From the NCBI GenBank assembly GCA_003427395.1, contig BFEA01000129.1:2596974-2618841 (forward strand): a stretch of DNA of 21,868 nt, read 5' to 3'. The position numbers were made by a program, and so were the translations under genes. This DNA comes from Chara braunii. Taxonomy: Eukaryota > Streptophyta > Charophyceae > Charales > Characeae. Positions 1 to 9,062 of the stretch are shown piece by piece. Numbering within the stretch: position 1 is the stretch's first letter; each line of letters begins with the position of its first letter. A model generated the notes under the pieces. It saw only the letters and a list, made by a program, of their open reading frames with translations. It ran no database searches and was not told where the DNA came from.

Positions 1-64
1 ACACACACACACACACACTCACTCACTCACTCACTCACTCACTCACAATCAATCAATCAATCAA
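1..64. repeat. Compound microsatellite (AC)n-(ACTC)n-(AATC)n
   Basis: Nine AC units are followed by about seven ACTC units and then about four AATC units. Each block differs from the previous one by a small change, as expected from successive slippage. It forms the left edge of the window, so the assembly may have broken here. Confidence 0.95.
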
Positions 65-1095
65 ACCCCTTTTTTGAAGGGTTTTTTTTTTTTTTTTCAA
101 ATTTTGCATCTGAATTTTTTTTAAACACCTCATACCCAAATAAAAAACAGAAATTCATTACTAAAAAAATACAGGTGAACTCAGGGACCATATATCGCAT
201 GATAAAAAATGACAAAAAAAAAATCCAGCTTTTCTTTATATATATCTTTTAATTTTCTTTAAATAGAATTTAGTTTTTGATTTTTTAAAAATCCTAAACA
301 AAGTGGGATTCCAAAAAAAAAAAAAATGAAGTTGTAGGGGTTAAAATTCCCTGCAGCCTCAATTTTTTTTATTTTTTTTTAACCTTTTATTTAATTCAGG
401 AAAATTCTGGTAAAATTGGGTCCGCGGTGCGGACCAAGTCGGTCGCGGACGCGGCCTCATCTGCGTCTGCCATCCAAGATCGGACCCGAGGACGCGTCCA
501 CGGGTGTTTCATAGCTGATTAGTCTTTACAGATTGATTAGAGCACACTAGATAGCCCCCAAAGTCATGATTTTGACCTTACTGCCGAAAATCGAAAAAAA
601 AAAAATTCTTGGATTTTGTTTTCTCGTTATTCTATTGTGGAAAATCGCAATAGCGCAACATTTGAAATTTCTATTTTCATTGTCCTTCTGAAAATTTGAA
701 ATTTCGTTGTTAAAAATTCGGAATATCCTTCTTTTCGAAAATTTCAATTTCCTGTTGCATTTTCCGTTACTTAGAAATTCAGAATATCTTCTTGTTTCAA
801 AATTTGTTTTCCTGAAAACGGTACGGGAAATCCCTTCTGCAGGTATTATTTTCCAAACTGCGAATATTCTCATCAGAGTAAATCCGAGTACTTATCATTT
901 CTTTTCAGAAACTTTTTCGCAGTTCTAGGATTCTGTTAGTCAGTTGTATAAATCATTTGCAGTCTGAAGTTCGAATTTTTTTTTTTCTCATTGGTAGTTT
1001 CGCACTTCAAGGGAGGTCGGGAAACATACTGAACATGCAAAAGTCGGGATTTTTATTTTTTGAAATTTTTTGCAAAGTTCAAACTTTTCTTTTTG
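65..1095. other. AT-rich non-coding stretch with a short GC-rich island
   Basis: I see no gene here. The DNA is strongly AT-rich with many A and T homopolymers, except for a GC-rich island at about 419-510 that repeats GCGGAC-type words. The open frames present are short and low in complexity. Base composition changes sharply near 1095-1100, where the retrotransposon-like sequence begins, so this may be the flank into which a truncated element abuts. Confidence 0.6.
661..830. repeat. Degenerate tandem repeat, period about 60 bp
   Basis: The words around TATCCTTCTTTTCGAAAATTTC (721-742), in shorter pieces such as AATATC-TTCTT and AAAATTT followed by CCTG, recur at about 690-711, 711-754 and 772-814 with small indels. 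The spacing is about 60-61 bases. It is visible only by eye and is weak, because the surrounding DNA is also rich in AAATTT words. Confidence 0.35.
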
Positions 1096-1218
1096 ATTAG
1101 TGGCTCCTTATCTGGGCCATTCTTCCCACCCACCCTCCTTACCTATGTTGTTGCCCTCTCTCGCCCTACCTTTTCTACCTGTCTCAGGGTACCCCTTGCG
1201 GCGGCATTGGTAAGTTCC

Positions 1219-1312
1219 CACGTCAGCAGACTACGTCAACAGACTACGTCAGCAGACCACGTCAACAGGCCACGTCAGCAGACTAGACCAGCAGTGCCAC
1301 GTCAGCAGCAGG
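1219..1312 (+). repeat. 13-bp tandem repeat in the gag leader
   Basis: About six degenerate copies of a 13-base unit close to ACGTCAGCAGACT lie head to tail, alternating between CAGCAG and CAACAG forms. They sit about 60 bases upstream of the gag start. They are part of the untranslated leader of the element or of sequence captured at its broken 5' end. Confidence 0.8.
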
Positions 1313-1371
1313 GAATACCACGTTTGCAGGCCCTGACCTAGTCTGTGTTGTTGCGCTCACAAACAACCGTC

Positions 1372-2868
1372 ATGGACCAGAGGTCCGGAGAAGCAGACGA
1401 GGCCTATCAAGCCCGGATGCTGGCCTAGAGGTTCCGAAACAAAGAAACAGGTAGATGACGCAGCGGCAGCAGCAAAGAAGAAGGCAGAGGACGCCAAGCA
1501 GGCACGTCTGCTGGCACTTGAACAAGAGCGCCAGCATGACGAGGCAGCAGCAACGGCTGAGGATGAAGAACTCAACGTCGTGAGAAAATATTTAGCGGAG
1601 AGCAGACTTTGCTCACAATGATAGCGGAATGGCGGACTGAGGCCGATAATGGAAAGTTGGAGGATAGCAAAAACAAGATCGCTATCCTCCTCTCCCATCT
1701 CACGGACCTCCCGGCGACATGCATTACACGGCAGGAGGATATCCACAGCCTCGACGACTCGCTAGCTCAAGTCGAAAACCGCCTCCTGCAGCTGGAGCAG
1801 CTACCTGTCGCCGCCCCCGATGCAAGCTCTTCCAATACCTCTGATCGCCTCGAAGCATTGGAGATGGACGTTGGCTCTCTCCAGGACGCCATGCAGTTAC
1901 AGCAGACCGCAACGCAGCAGTTGCAACAACGAACCTGTACTGCCTCCAACACCTCAAGTTAAGAACCGCGCGAGAACGCTCCAAAGTTTGACGGGCAAGA
2001 GATCTTCCGCGACTCGACAAAGAAAGATCCGATTTCGTGGTTCCACAAGTTTGAGCTCACGCTCCAGCTACACAACGTCAAAGAACATAAGCACCACGCG
2101 TACTTATACTCCCGATCGGGGGGCGCGTGCCAAGCTTGGTTGGATAACCTCTTATCCAAGTACGGAGTGGTAGCTAACGACTTGCACACCAAGATCAGCT
2201 GGGATGATCTGAAGGCGGCATGGCACAAACGGTTCCAGGTCGAGCCGCCAGAGATCAAAGCTATGGGCAAGCTCATGGTCTTCGAGCAAGGCACGCTGCC
2301 GAGTACCGACTGGATCGCCGAGTACCAACTCTTGACGTCAGTCCCAGACATCCAGATGGGCTTCAAGGCCATCCACCACTATTCCATCTCAAGGTCCTGT
2401 CCGGCATTAACTAATGCCCTGACTCACGTCGAGGACACCTTCACGACAACGGCGGAACTCTTTGACAAGGCCGCGCAGATCATCATTACGAACAAGGAGA
2501 CTAAGAACCTGCGTTCGTCTGCGGCAGGCCCGAGCAGAGACCACGATCAGCCAAGAGTGCCCGTGGTCGCGGCGGCAACGCCGTTTGACCAAACCAGCGA
2601 GGCCGTGTCTGCCAATGAAGGAGATAGACTCGCAGCCGCCCGGGAAGGTGGCCGCCCCGGCAGAGGCCGAGGACGCGGCAAGACGAAGACACACATCGCA
2701 TCTAGCCCCGAGCCCGGCGTAGCAGCTCCAGCCCCATGGTCCCAATATGCCATCTCCAAGCAAGCATTCAAGGCACGCACGAGATATCACCATTGCCTCT
2801 CGTGCAGCAGCGATATCCATGCAAGACCGGCCTACCCATTGAAAGGCAAGGGCAAACAGGGAAACTGA
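1372..2868 (+). pseudogene. gag: Ty3/gypsy gag (capsid/nucleocapsid), frameshifted
   Basis: This is the structural polyprotein that would form the virus-like particle and package element RNA. The ATG at 1372 opens a frame that stops at 1426. Reading continues in another frame with an Ala/Lys/Glu-rich helical stretch (about 1430-1618), then an Asp/Leu/Gln-rich coiled-coil-like stretch (about 1609-1960). After a short frame detour near 1930-1962 one open frame runs to the TGA at 2866. That last part includes the capsid-like segment with KFDGQEIF, W-F-H-K-F and MGKLMVFEQGTLPSTDW. The nucleocapsid has a CCHC knuckle at 2794-2835 (C-x2-C-x4-H-x4) whose final Cys codon is now TAC (Tyr). The C-terminus is basic (KGKGKQGN). 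Gag ends exactly at a candidate -1 frameshift signal into pol. At least three indels disable it. Confidence 0.85.
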
Positions 2869-2900
2869 GCACCGCCGAGAGTAACTTGACAACACTCTCG
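2859..2900 (+). promoter_or_regulatory. Candidate -1 programmed ribosomal frameshift site (gag/pol)
   Basis: The heptamer G GGA AAC (2859-2865) lies in the gag frame as X XXY YYZ and is directly followed by the gag stop TGA (2866-2868). A -1 shift enters exactly the frame used by pol down to 6851. Ten bases further on is a perfect 7-bp hairpin: CGAGAGT (2876-2882) pairs with ACTCTCG (2894-2900) around an 11-base loop. Slippery heptamer, adjacent stop, correct target frame and downstream stem are the standard parts of such a signal. Function is inferred. Confidence 0.7.
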
Positions 2901-3299
2901 ACGCCTCCGGAACCGGTTTCTTCGCGAGTAACCGGCCTTCATTCCGAGGTGCACGCGGAAGTTGATAGTCTTCTTCTGTATTTTTTTGAAGACTATGCTG
3001 CCCGGCTCGTTCCTACGCTGGGTACTCAAGCTCAAGGACAAGACGTGTGTGCGGCATCTTCTCCGTCCGGCAGCGACGACTTATCGTCTTCAAGTGGTTC
3101 CTCACGGGATTCGGCGCGCGAGTTCAACATAGAGGTATTGGACCCGCTCACCTCCGAGGACTTTGCATGGTTTCCTCTCCCGACCACAGGCCGCTTGCAG
3201 GGACCTCAATGCACAGCACTATGAGCTCATCTCCACACTTACTTATCCTTCTATGCACCACCAACTTTGTCGAGGGATGACGAACTCGCGGTGGGGGAC

Positions 3300-3760
3300 A
3301 TCCTTGCGTATACTACCAAGGTGGCCCACGAGTTTCACACGCAGCGGTACGATGACAACAACGCACCGCTCATGTATGCCCGCATCCAGGTTGGGCAAGC
3401 GTCCTGCAGTTTGCTGGATAGTGGCACGTCTCGCAATTTCATGAGCCAAGCCTTTATGCAAAGGGCTGGCCTTGGCGCACAAGTTCGGAGGAAGGCAAAC
3501 CCGACGGCGATCAAGTACGCGGATGGAAAGACGCAGCAACTTCTTGACCGTTACACCGAGGCCGTACTGGTTTATTTCGCACCTCATGCATGCGAATCGG
3601 TGAGGTTCGGTATTCTCAACACGGACTATGACATCATTCTGGGAATGCCTTGGCTTGCAAGTGCGGATCACACGGTCCACTTCCATCGGCGGACTCTTAG
3701 CATTCGCGACGCCTTCGGCGCGGAAGTGGCATGTACTATTCCTCTACCGCACCCTTCGAT
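3300..3760 (+). other. Aspartic protease domain of pol
   Basis: The active-site motif L-L-D-S-G-T-S starts at 3411, with Asp at 3417. The second conserved hydrophobic box, D-I-I-L-G-M-P-W-L, lies at about 3630-3660. These are the flap-flanking landmarks of retroelement proteases. The domain itself has no stop. Confidence 0.85.
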
Positions 3761-3989
3761 TCGGTGCCAAGTGGTGACGGCCAAATCATTTCGGGCGACT
3801 TGCGCTTACGAGCAGCCCGAGGAAATCGGCCTATGTTTCCTACAGACCGTTGCGGTAGCCGACTCTTCCCCCACGGACTTGTCTTCGGACCCCCGGGTGG
3901 TGCGGTTGCAAGACGAGTTCGCCGACGTCTTAGAGTCACCTACCGGTGTGGTGCCGGATCGGCCGATCTTTCACGAGATCATCCTTGAG

Positions 3990-4720
3990 GCCGGTGTCGT
4001 ACCGACGAAAGGTTGCATCTATCGGACGAGCGAGGAGGAGCTTGAGGTCCTCCACGCACAACTCGACGATTTGTTGACCAAGGGCTGGATCCGCCCTAGT
4101 AGCTCCCCATATGGAGCACCAGTTCTCTTCGTTCAAAAGAAGAACAAGGATCTGCGATTGTGTATCGACTACTGCAAGCTCAATGCACAAACCGTCAAGA
4201 ATGCGGAGCCTCTTCTTCGCATCGACGATCTTCTTGAGCGATTGGGCAGCGCAAAGTATTTTTCTAAGTTGGATTTGAAATCGGGATATCATCAAATCTC
4301 GATTTGGCCGAATGATCGCTACAAGTCCGCGTTCAAGACGCGGTATGGACATTTTGAGTGGGTGGTCATGCCTTTTGGCCTCACCAACGCCCCGACGACC
4401 TTTCAAGCGGCAATGACCAACGAGTTTCGTGCAATGTTGGACCGTTTCGTGCTGGTCTAGTTAGACGATATCCTCGTCTATAGCACGAGATTGGAGGATC
4501 ATCTTGGGCATCTTCGACGAGTGTTGGAGACGCTCCGCCGCGCCAAGTACAAGGCCAACCTCGACAAGTGCAAATTTGTCCGGCAAGAGCTGGAATACTT
4601 GGGCCATTTTGTCACACCAGAGGGCATCAGTCCGCTATCGGACAAGATTCAAGTCATCCAAGAGTGGACGGAGCCTCGGAACGTCACGGATGTCCGCTCG
4701 TTTCTTAGTCACGACGGCTA
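3990..4720 (+). other. Reverse transcriptase domain of pol
   Basis: RT landmarks in order: [14 protein letters not shown] (about 4083-4125), [18 protein letters not shown] (about 4265-4300), M-P-F-G-L-T-N-A-P (4369 on), then L-D-D at 4461-4469 preceded by a TAG codon where Tyr is expected. The thumb follows with LEYLGHFVTPEGI and VRSFL. The stop inside the catalytic box truncates any product before the two metal-binding aspartates. Confidence 0.9.
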
Positions 4721-4839
4721 CTATCAGCGTTTCATCAAAGGCTACTCGAAGATCGTGGCCCACTTGACCAAGCTTCAATGCGAGGATCGACCGTTTAACA
4801 TTGGAGAGGAGGCGCAATAATCATTTTTGGCTCTCAAAG

Positions 4840-5245
4840 CCGCACTATTATCTGCGGAGGTCTTGCGCATATACGACCTGCTTTTGCCTACACGCGTCAC
4901 TACGGATGCGTCCGGCTATGGCATTGGTGCCATCCTCGAGCAACATGATGGTGTGGACTGGCACCCGGTCGAGTATTTCAGCAAGAAAGTGCTTGTCGTG
5001 CTATCCATTGAAGATGCACGCAAGAAAGAGTTCCTCTCGTTTGTCCACACACTCAAGTGGTGGCGACACTTCCTTCTTGGTCGAAGCCAATTCCGATGGG
5101 TAACGGACAACAATCCGTTGGTCTTCTATAAGACCCAAGACATCGTCAACTGCACCATCGCTCGATGGATGACTTTCATCGACCGGTTCGACTTCTTTCC
5201 CGATCACATTCCCGGGAAGTCGAACCGTTTTGCGGATGCTCTTTC
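4840..5245 (+). other. RNase H domain of pol
   Basis: The frame shows TTDASGYGIGAILEQ (about 4898-4945), V-E-Y-F-S-K-K, a conserved W-R-H-F-L-L-G-R, T-D-N-N-P-L and A-D-A-L-S-R-R-P at about 5233-5255. This is the usual Ty3/gypsy RNase H series. A TAA at 4818 just upstream separates it from RT. Confidence 0.88.
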
Positions 5246-5439
5246 ACGGCGTCCGGATCATTGTACCGCGGTCTACTCAACCTTCGAGATCGACGATGAC
5301 CTGCGGAACAACTTCATCCGCGGCTACCAAGCCGACCATGAGTTCCGCGACAAGTACGGGAATTGCTCCTCTCCCAATCTGGTGCCTTCTTACTACCGGA
5401 TCCAGGAGGGGTACTTCCTTGTCCACACGGAGGGGAAGG

Positions 5440-6220
5440 ACCTTCTTTGCGTACCAAGTGATCCTCATTTGCATACACGGCTTCTTGGCGAGTTCCACGA
5501 TGCTCCCGCCACCGGACACTTTGGAGTCAATCGCACAATTGGCCGACTTCGCGAGCGATTTTGGTGGTCCGACCTTCTCGGCGACATCACATGCTATTGC
5601 GAGTCATGCGAGGTTTGCGGACGCTGCAAATCCCGCAACCATCGTCCGTACGGCGAGTTACGACCATTACCGGTCCCGTTGAGGCGAAGGAAAGCGATTG
5701 CCATGGATATTACCGGGCCGTTCCCCAAGCATAAGACCAGAGTGGATGGGATTCTCACGGTGGTCGACCGACTCACCAAGTTTGCCATGTTTTTGCCTTG
5801 CCGCTATCATGCCAAGGCACCGTAGTTGGCCAAGGTTCTCTACGCCGGCTGAATTCGAACCAAGGGTTACCCCAAAGAAATCGTCTGCGACCGCGATACT
5901 CGGTTCATGTCCGATTTTTTGTTGGTCCTCATCAAGCGATGGGGCTCATTTCTCAAGCCCTGTTCAGCTCGCCACGCTCAGACCGATGGCCAAACGGAGA
6001 GGGCGCACCAGACCGCATAGGTTTTCCTTCGCACTCTCATCCGACCTGACCGGAAGGACTGGGTTGAGCGGTTGCTGGATGTCGAGTTGGCCTGCAACTC
6101 ATCCATCCACCCGACTATCGGGATATCGCCTTTCGAGTTCGAGCACGACTCGCTGGTCACTTTGCCGTTGGACACCATCACTCCACGAGCGGCCGAGAGC
6201 GACGACCATCTTCTTTTCTT
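5440..6220 (+). other. Integrase domain of pol
   Basis: The N-terminal zinc finger shows H-D-A-P-A-T-G-H and C-E-S-C-E-V-C (about 5497-5625). The catalytic core keeps the first Asp in M-D-I-T-G-P-F (about 5703), the second Asp in C-D-R-D (codon 5889-5891) and the Glu in G-Q-T-E-R (codon 5997-5999). Stops at 5823, 5850 and 6018 interrupt the core, but all three catalytic codons are intact. Confidence 0.9.
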
Positions 6221-6581
6221 GCGTCGGATGCAAGAGCTTCTTGTCAAGGCACGCGACCAGATGGCTAAGACGCAGCAACGGATGAGCCAGCAGGCCAGTC
6301 GCCAGCGTCTTCCTTGCCCATGTCGTGTCGGCGATCTCGTTTGGGTTTCCGCATCGGAATTCAGCCTTGAACAAGACATCTCTCGCAAGCTCCTCCCGAA
6401 ATGGATGGGGCCTTGGCCAATCGTAGCACCCGCTGGGGACGCACCCGAGGGACCTTCCTTCACGATTCAAGTGCCCGCCCACTTGCCCGTCTACCCGGTC
6501 TTTCATTGCTCCAAGTTGGTTCTTTACACGCCAGCGGATCATGACGATTTTCCCAGGAGACGTTCGCAAGACCCACCCTCT

Positions 6582-6720
6582 ATGGACGGTTTTCAGGAGG
6601 TCGGCGACATCATCTCCCAGCGACGCTTTGGCAACAAGCCAACTGAGTATTTGGTGCATTTTGCATACTGCACACACCGAGCTGACCGTTGGTTAACCCG
6701 TGTGGAACTTCAAGCNACAG
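6582..6720 (+). other. Chromodomain-like C-terminal module of pol
   Basis: After the integrase tail, the segment from MDGFQEVGDIISQRRF to Y-L-V-H-F and the tryptophan in RADRWLTRVEL has the spacing and aromatic residues of a chromodomain. In chromoviruses this module directs insertion to marked chromatin. The N at 6716 falls at its end. Assignment is by pattern only. Confidence 0.65.
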
Positions 6721-6849
6721 CTCCAGACGTTCTCGCACGTCACGAACGCAAGATGCAAGGCAAGTCGGTCTCTTCGGCTCCACGCCGCGCTCGCGTTCAG
6801 GTTCTACCTTCAGATCGTCGACTCCACCCTCGCCCCGGCTTGACTTCAT

Positions 6850-6862
6850 AAGGAGGGGGGGG
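6850..6862 (+). promoter_or_regulatory. Polypurine tract (plus-strand primer site)
   Basis: AAGGAGGGGGGGG overlaps the pol stop codon and abuts the first base of the 3' LTR. This is the expected position of the polypurine primer for plus-strand DNA synthesis. Confidence 0.9.
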
Positions 6863-8075
6863 TGTTACATGCTCTGCCTGCACACGAGGGCCATTTTCCA
6901 GGCCCTGCGTCCTTCGGGCTGAAAGCCTGAAAACCAGGGCCTACAGGCCCCGTGACTGTTCAGCCCGAAAGCCTAAAAAAACAGGTGCCTACAGTCCCTG
7001 TGTCGTTTCAGACTAAAATTGGCAATAGCCTTTTTTCCTGAAACGAAGGGCCATTTTCGGTCGTTCATCAGAACAACCGGCCCTGAAACTCAGGCACCGA
7101 GCCAGGGTTTCGGGAACAGGCTATTCTTAGCCTGTTCCCACGCCAGCCTCGGGAGATGCTGCAGCGCCAGCCCCTGGCACACTTCGGCATTGGCAAGAGC
7201 AGCCTCCTCGGCCTGGCTCGCCCTTCAGGCAGTCAGGAGGCAGGCCGATGTAGTACATAGGGACTTCCCATGCACTTCACGGGTAGGCAGGAGGCAGTAG
7301 TGTTTAGGATTCGGCAGCAGCACTGTGGAGGGAGCGCTGCAGGAGTGGTAGTAGCGTTAGCCTTAGTCTTCAGCGCTGGGGGCAGTAGGTAGCTGTAGTC
7401 TTCCGCGCTGGGCGCCATAGCTAGGATAGCACTAGAGAGAGAGAAAGATTGGGTGGAGGTCAAAGGTACTTACCTGCAGCGCCGTTGCTCCAGCTTCGTC
7501 TTCGAGGTACATGCAGCACAGCGCCAACTTCACAGGTTAGTACCTGGCTCGTAACAGAGAGAGAGAGTTCTTCTTCTTCCTCTTCTCAGTCCATCTCCCT
7601 CTCACCCTCTCATCATCTGACTTCACTGCATCAGCAGACTACAAGAGAAGAGAGAGAGAGCTTGGTGACATTGAATCCAGACTCGACTTTTGGCTTCAGA
7701 CATTGTTCGTCTGATCCCCTCCTCTTCGTCTGTGTATGTCTGGACCTGGCGCTTCCTTTCTGTGTACAGCGCCAGGCTCCTTCACACCGTGTGATGAGCA
7801 TGATGTATGTTTGGTCTACGTTGAAACATTGATTGGGATAGTCATCAGTATTCTAGCATTCTGCTTTGGTATCTTATACTACGTGAATGAGGTCAGTCCC
7901 GGTCAGGTCAGGATTTGTATCTAAGTCTTCCCTGCGCTATTCAGCACCATTTTGTATGTATCAGAATGCACACTGCTAGTTGAGATTCCACTTGCACAGC
8001 ATTATCCATTCAGTCCTTTTTGTCACATTGCGGATCCTCGGTTATTATGTACATCGCCCATCCAGGCATGTAACA
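6863..8075 (+). repeat. 3' LTR of the Ty3/gypsy element (1213 bp)
   Basis: It starts TGTTACATG (6863-6871) directly after the polypurine tract and ends CATGTAACA (8067-8075), a perfect 9-bp terminal inverted repeat with TG..CA ends. The first part (probable U3) carries several strong hairpins, including a 12-bp perfect stem at 7112-7123/7128-7139 with a TTCT loop and an 8-bp stem CCTGGCGC/GCGCCAGG near 7745-7777. The middle has GA and CT tracts (7436-7446, 7556-7600). The five bases after it, CATGT (8076-8080), would be the target duplication, but the other copy is missing with the 5' LTR. Open frames inside it are not genes. Confidence 0.88.
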
Positions 8076-9062
8076 CATGTAACCTGTTGATAGCAGGAGA
8101 GTGAGGCCTGGTCGAGAGATTTGGGGATGCCCTGGGGTGGCATTCCAAGGGAAAACCAAGGGTTGCTGTCGGGACGACACTGGCCGGAGCTGGGGTGAGT
8201 CGTGTTGCCCTGTAACCTAGCAGGGTGGGGGCAAGAGGCCTAGGAGAGCTCGGCAGGGAATAAGATAGTGTAATAAAATTTTGGAGGGTTTTGTTAGGGA
8301 TTCCAGGGTTCTGAGCATTCAAAGGACTTCTGTGGCTTTCCCTTTTGACTTAGTAACTGCTGCTTGAGTAGCTTAGCAATAGGTCAGCAGTTATCCAGGT
8401 CTTCCTAAATTTTCCTCAACTCCTTGAATAGTTCCCAGATTGTTCTCAGCCGAAGCCAGGTAATGGCCCTGGTGTTTCAAATGACTTGTTGAATCGTATA
8501 TGGGACGCTGGGCCCAGTTCCCAGTACGTGCTGATCTCCACGAATAGAACCCCCCCCCCCAAAAAAAAAAACAAGCAAACAAGCTGATCCTTAACACTGG
8601 TAATGGGGACACAATTTCCTTACCATCATTCTGGGAGTACTTACCTACCCTTAGAGTGAACGCCTTTGTAGACCTTCCCTTTTTTCTTTTCTTTTTCGTC
8701 TCTACTTGTCCTTCCTCTGTCAGATCCCTTTGTCTATTGGAGCGTCAGAGGTCAGAGCTCCTTTATCCTCATCATGATGTCCAGCAGCAAATCTGCGTCA
8801 ACAGATCCTGAGTTTGAGTAGTTTTCAATAATACCTATACAATGAGGGCATTTCTTCTCCCTTCACACAAAGGGAAAAGTTAGAACTATGGGCCTCTCTC
8901 TAGAGTGAATCTTCAGCTAGTACATGGAAAGATACACCGCCATGATTTTTGTCTTTTGTGCATGTCCAGAGTTGTGGAGGGACTCTCTATGGCCTCCATT
9001 CTCTGGCCAAAAGGTGAGAGCCAAAGTAACAGGGCACGTTGGATCTGTCAGAATCTAATGGA
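8076..9062. other. Non-coding stretch, no recognised gene
   Basis: I recognise no protein or RNA gene on either strand. Codon patterns are poor and open frames are short. A run of twelve to thirteen C followed by eleven A lies at about 8550-8571. The word GAGTACTTACCTACC near 8636 resembles the 12-mer shared by the two LTRs of this window. Confidence 0.55.

Larger units (their letters stand above)
2865..6851 (+). pseudogene. pol: Ty3/gypsy pol polyprotein (PR-RT-RNaseH-IN-chromodomain), six premature stops
   Basis: This is the enzymatic polyprotein of the element, which processes Gag-Pol, copies RNA to DNA and integrates it. The whole region is in one frame with no indel that I can find, but it has in-frame stops at 3222 (TGA), 4458 (TAG), 4818 (TAA), 5823 (TAG), 5850 (TGA) and 6018 (TAG). 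Domains in order: an acidic/serine-rich linker (2865-3250), aspartic protease with DSGTS (3417-3431), reverse transcriptase, RNase H with TDAS, integrase with HHCC zinc finger and D,D,E core, and a chromodomain-like C-terminus. Most catalytic residues survive, so decay looks recent and mainly by point mutation. The stop at 4458 replaces the Tyr of the RT Y-L-D-D box. There is no separate start codon; expression would need the -1 shift at 2859-2865. An N at 6716 leaves one residue undefined. Confidence 0.9.
1100..8075 (+). mobile_element. Ty3/gypsy (chromovirus-type) LTR retrotransposon, 5' LTR missing, decayed
   Basis: The order is leader, gag, protease, reverse transcriptase, RNase H, integrase, chromodomain-like tail, polypurine tract and 3' LTR, which is the Ty3/gypsy order (integrase after RT). 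The 3' LTR is complete, with perfect 9-bp terminal inverted repeats. Upstream of gag I find no copy of the LTR and no tRNA-complementary primer site, so the 5' end is lost or replaced; the start given is only where base composition changes. Gag has several frameshifts, and pol has six nonsense codons in one otherwise continuous frame, so the copy is non-autonomous. The element probably belongs to a family abundant in the Chara genome (recollection, not a search). Confidence 0.9.

Noticed and set aside
850-900. Minus-strand CTGATGAG followed by GGAAAA as a hammerhead
   Set aside because: The bases between the two boxes do not form a helix II that ends next to GAAA.
7449-7924. Two open frames in the 3' LTR
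   Set aside because: They fall in LTR sequence with low-complexity Ser/Leu runs and no domain.
8076-8080. CATGT as a confirmed target duplication of the large element
   Set aside because: The 5' LTR and its flank are missing, so the second copy cannot be checked.
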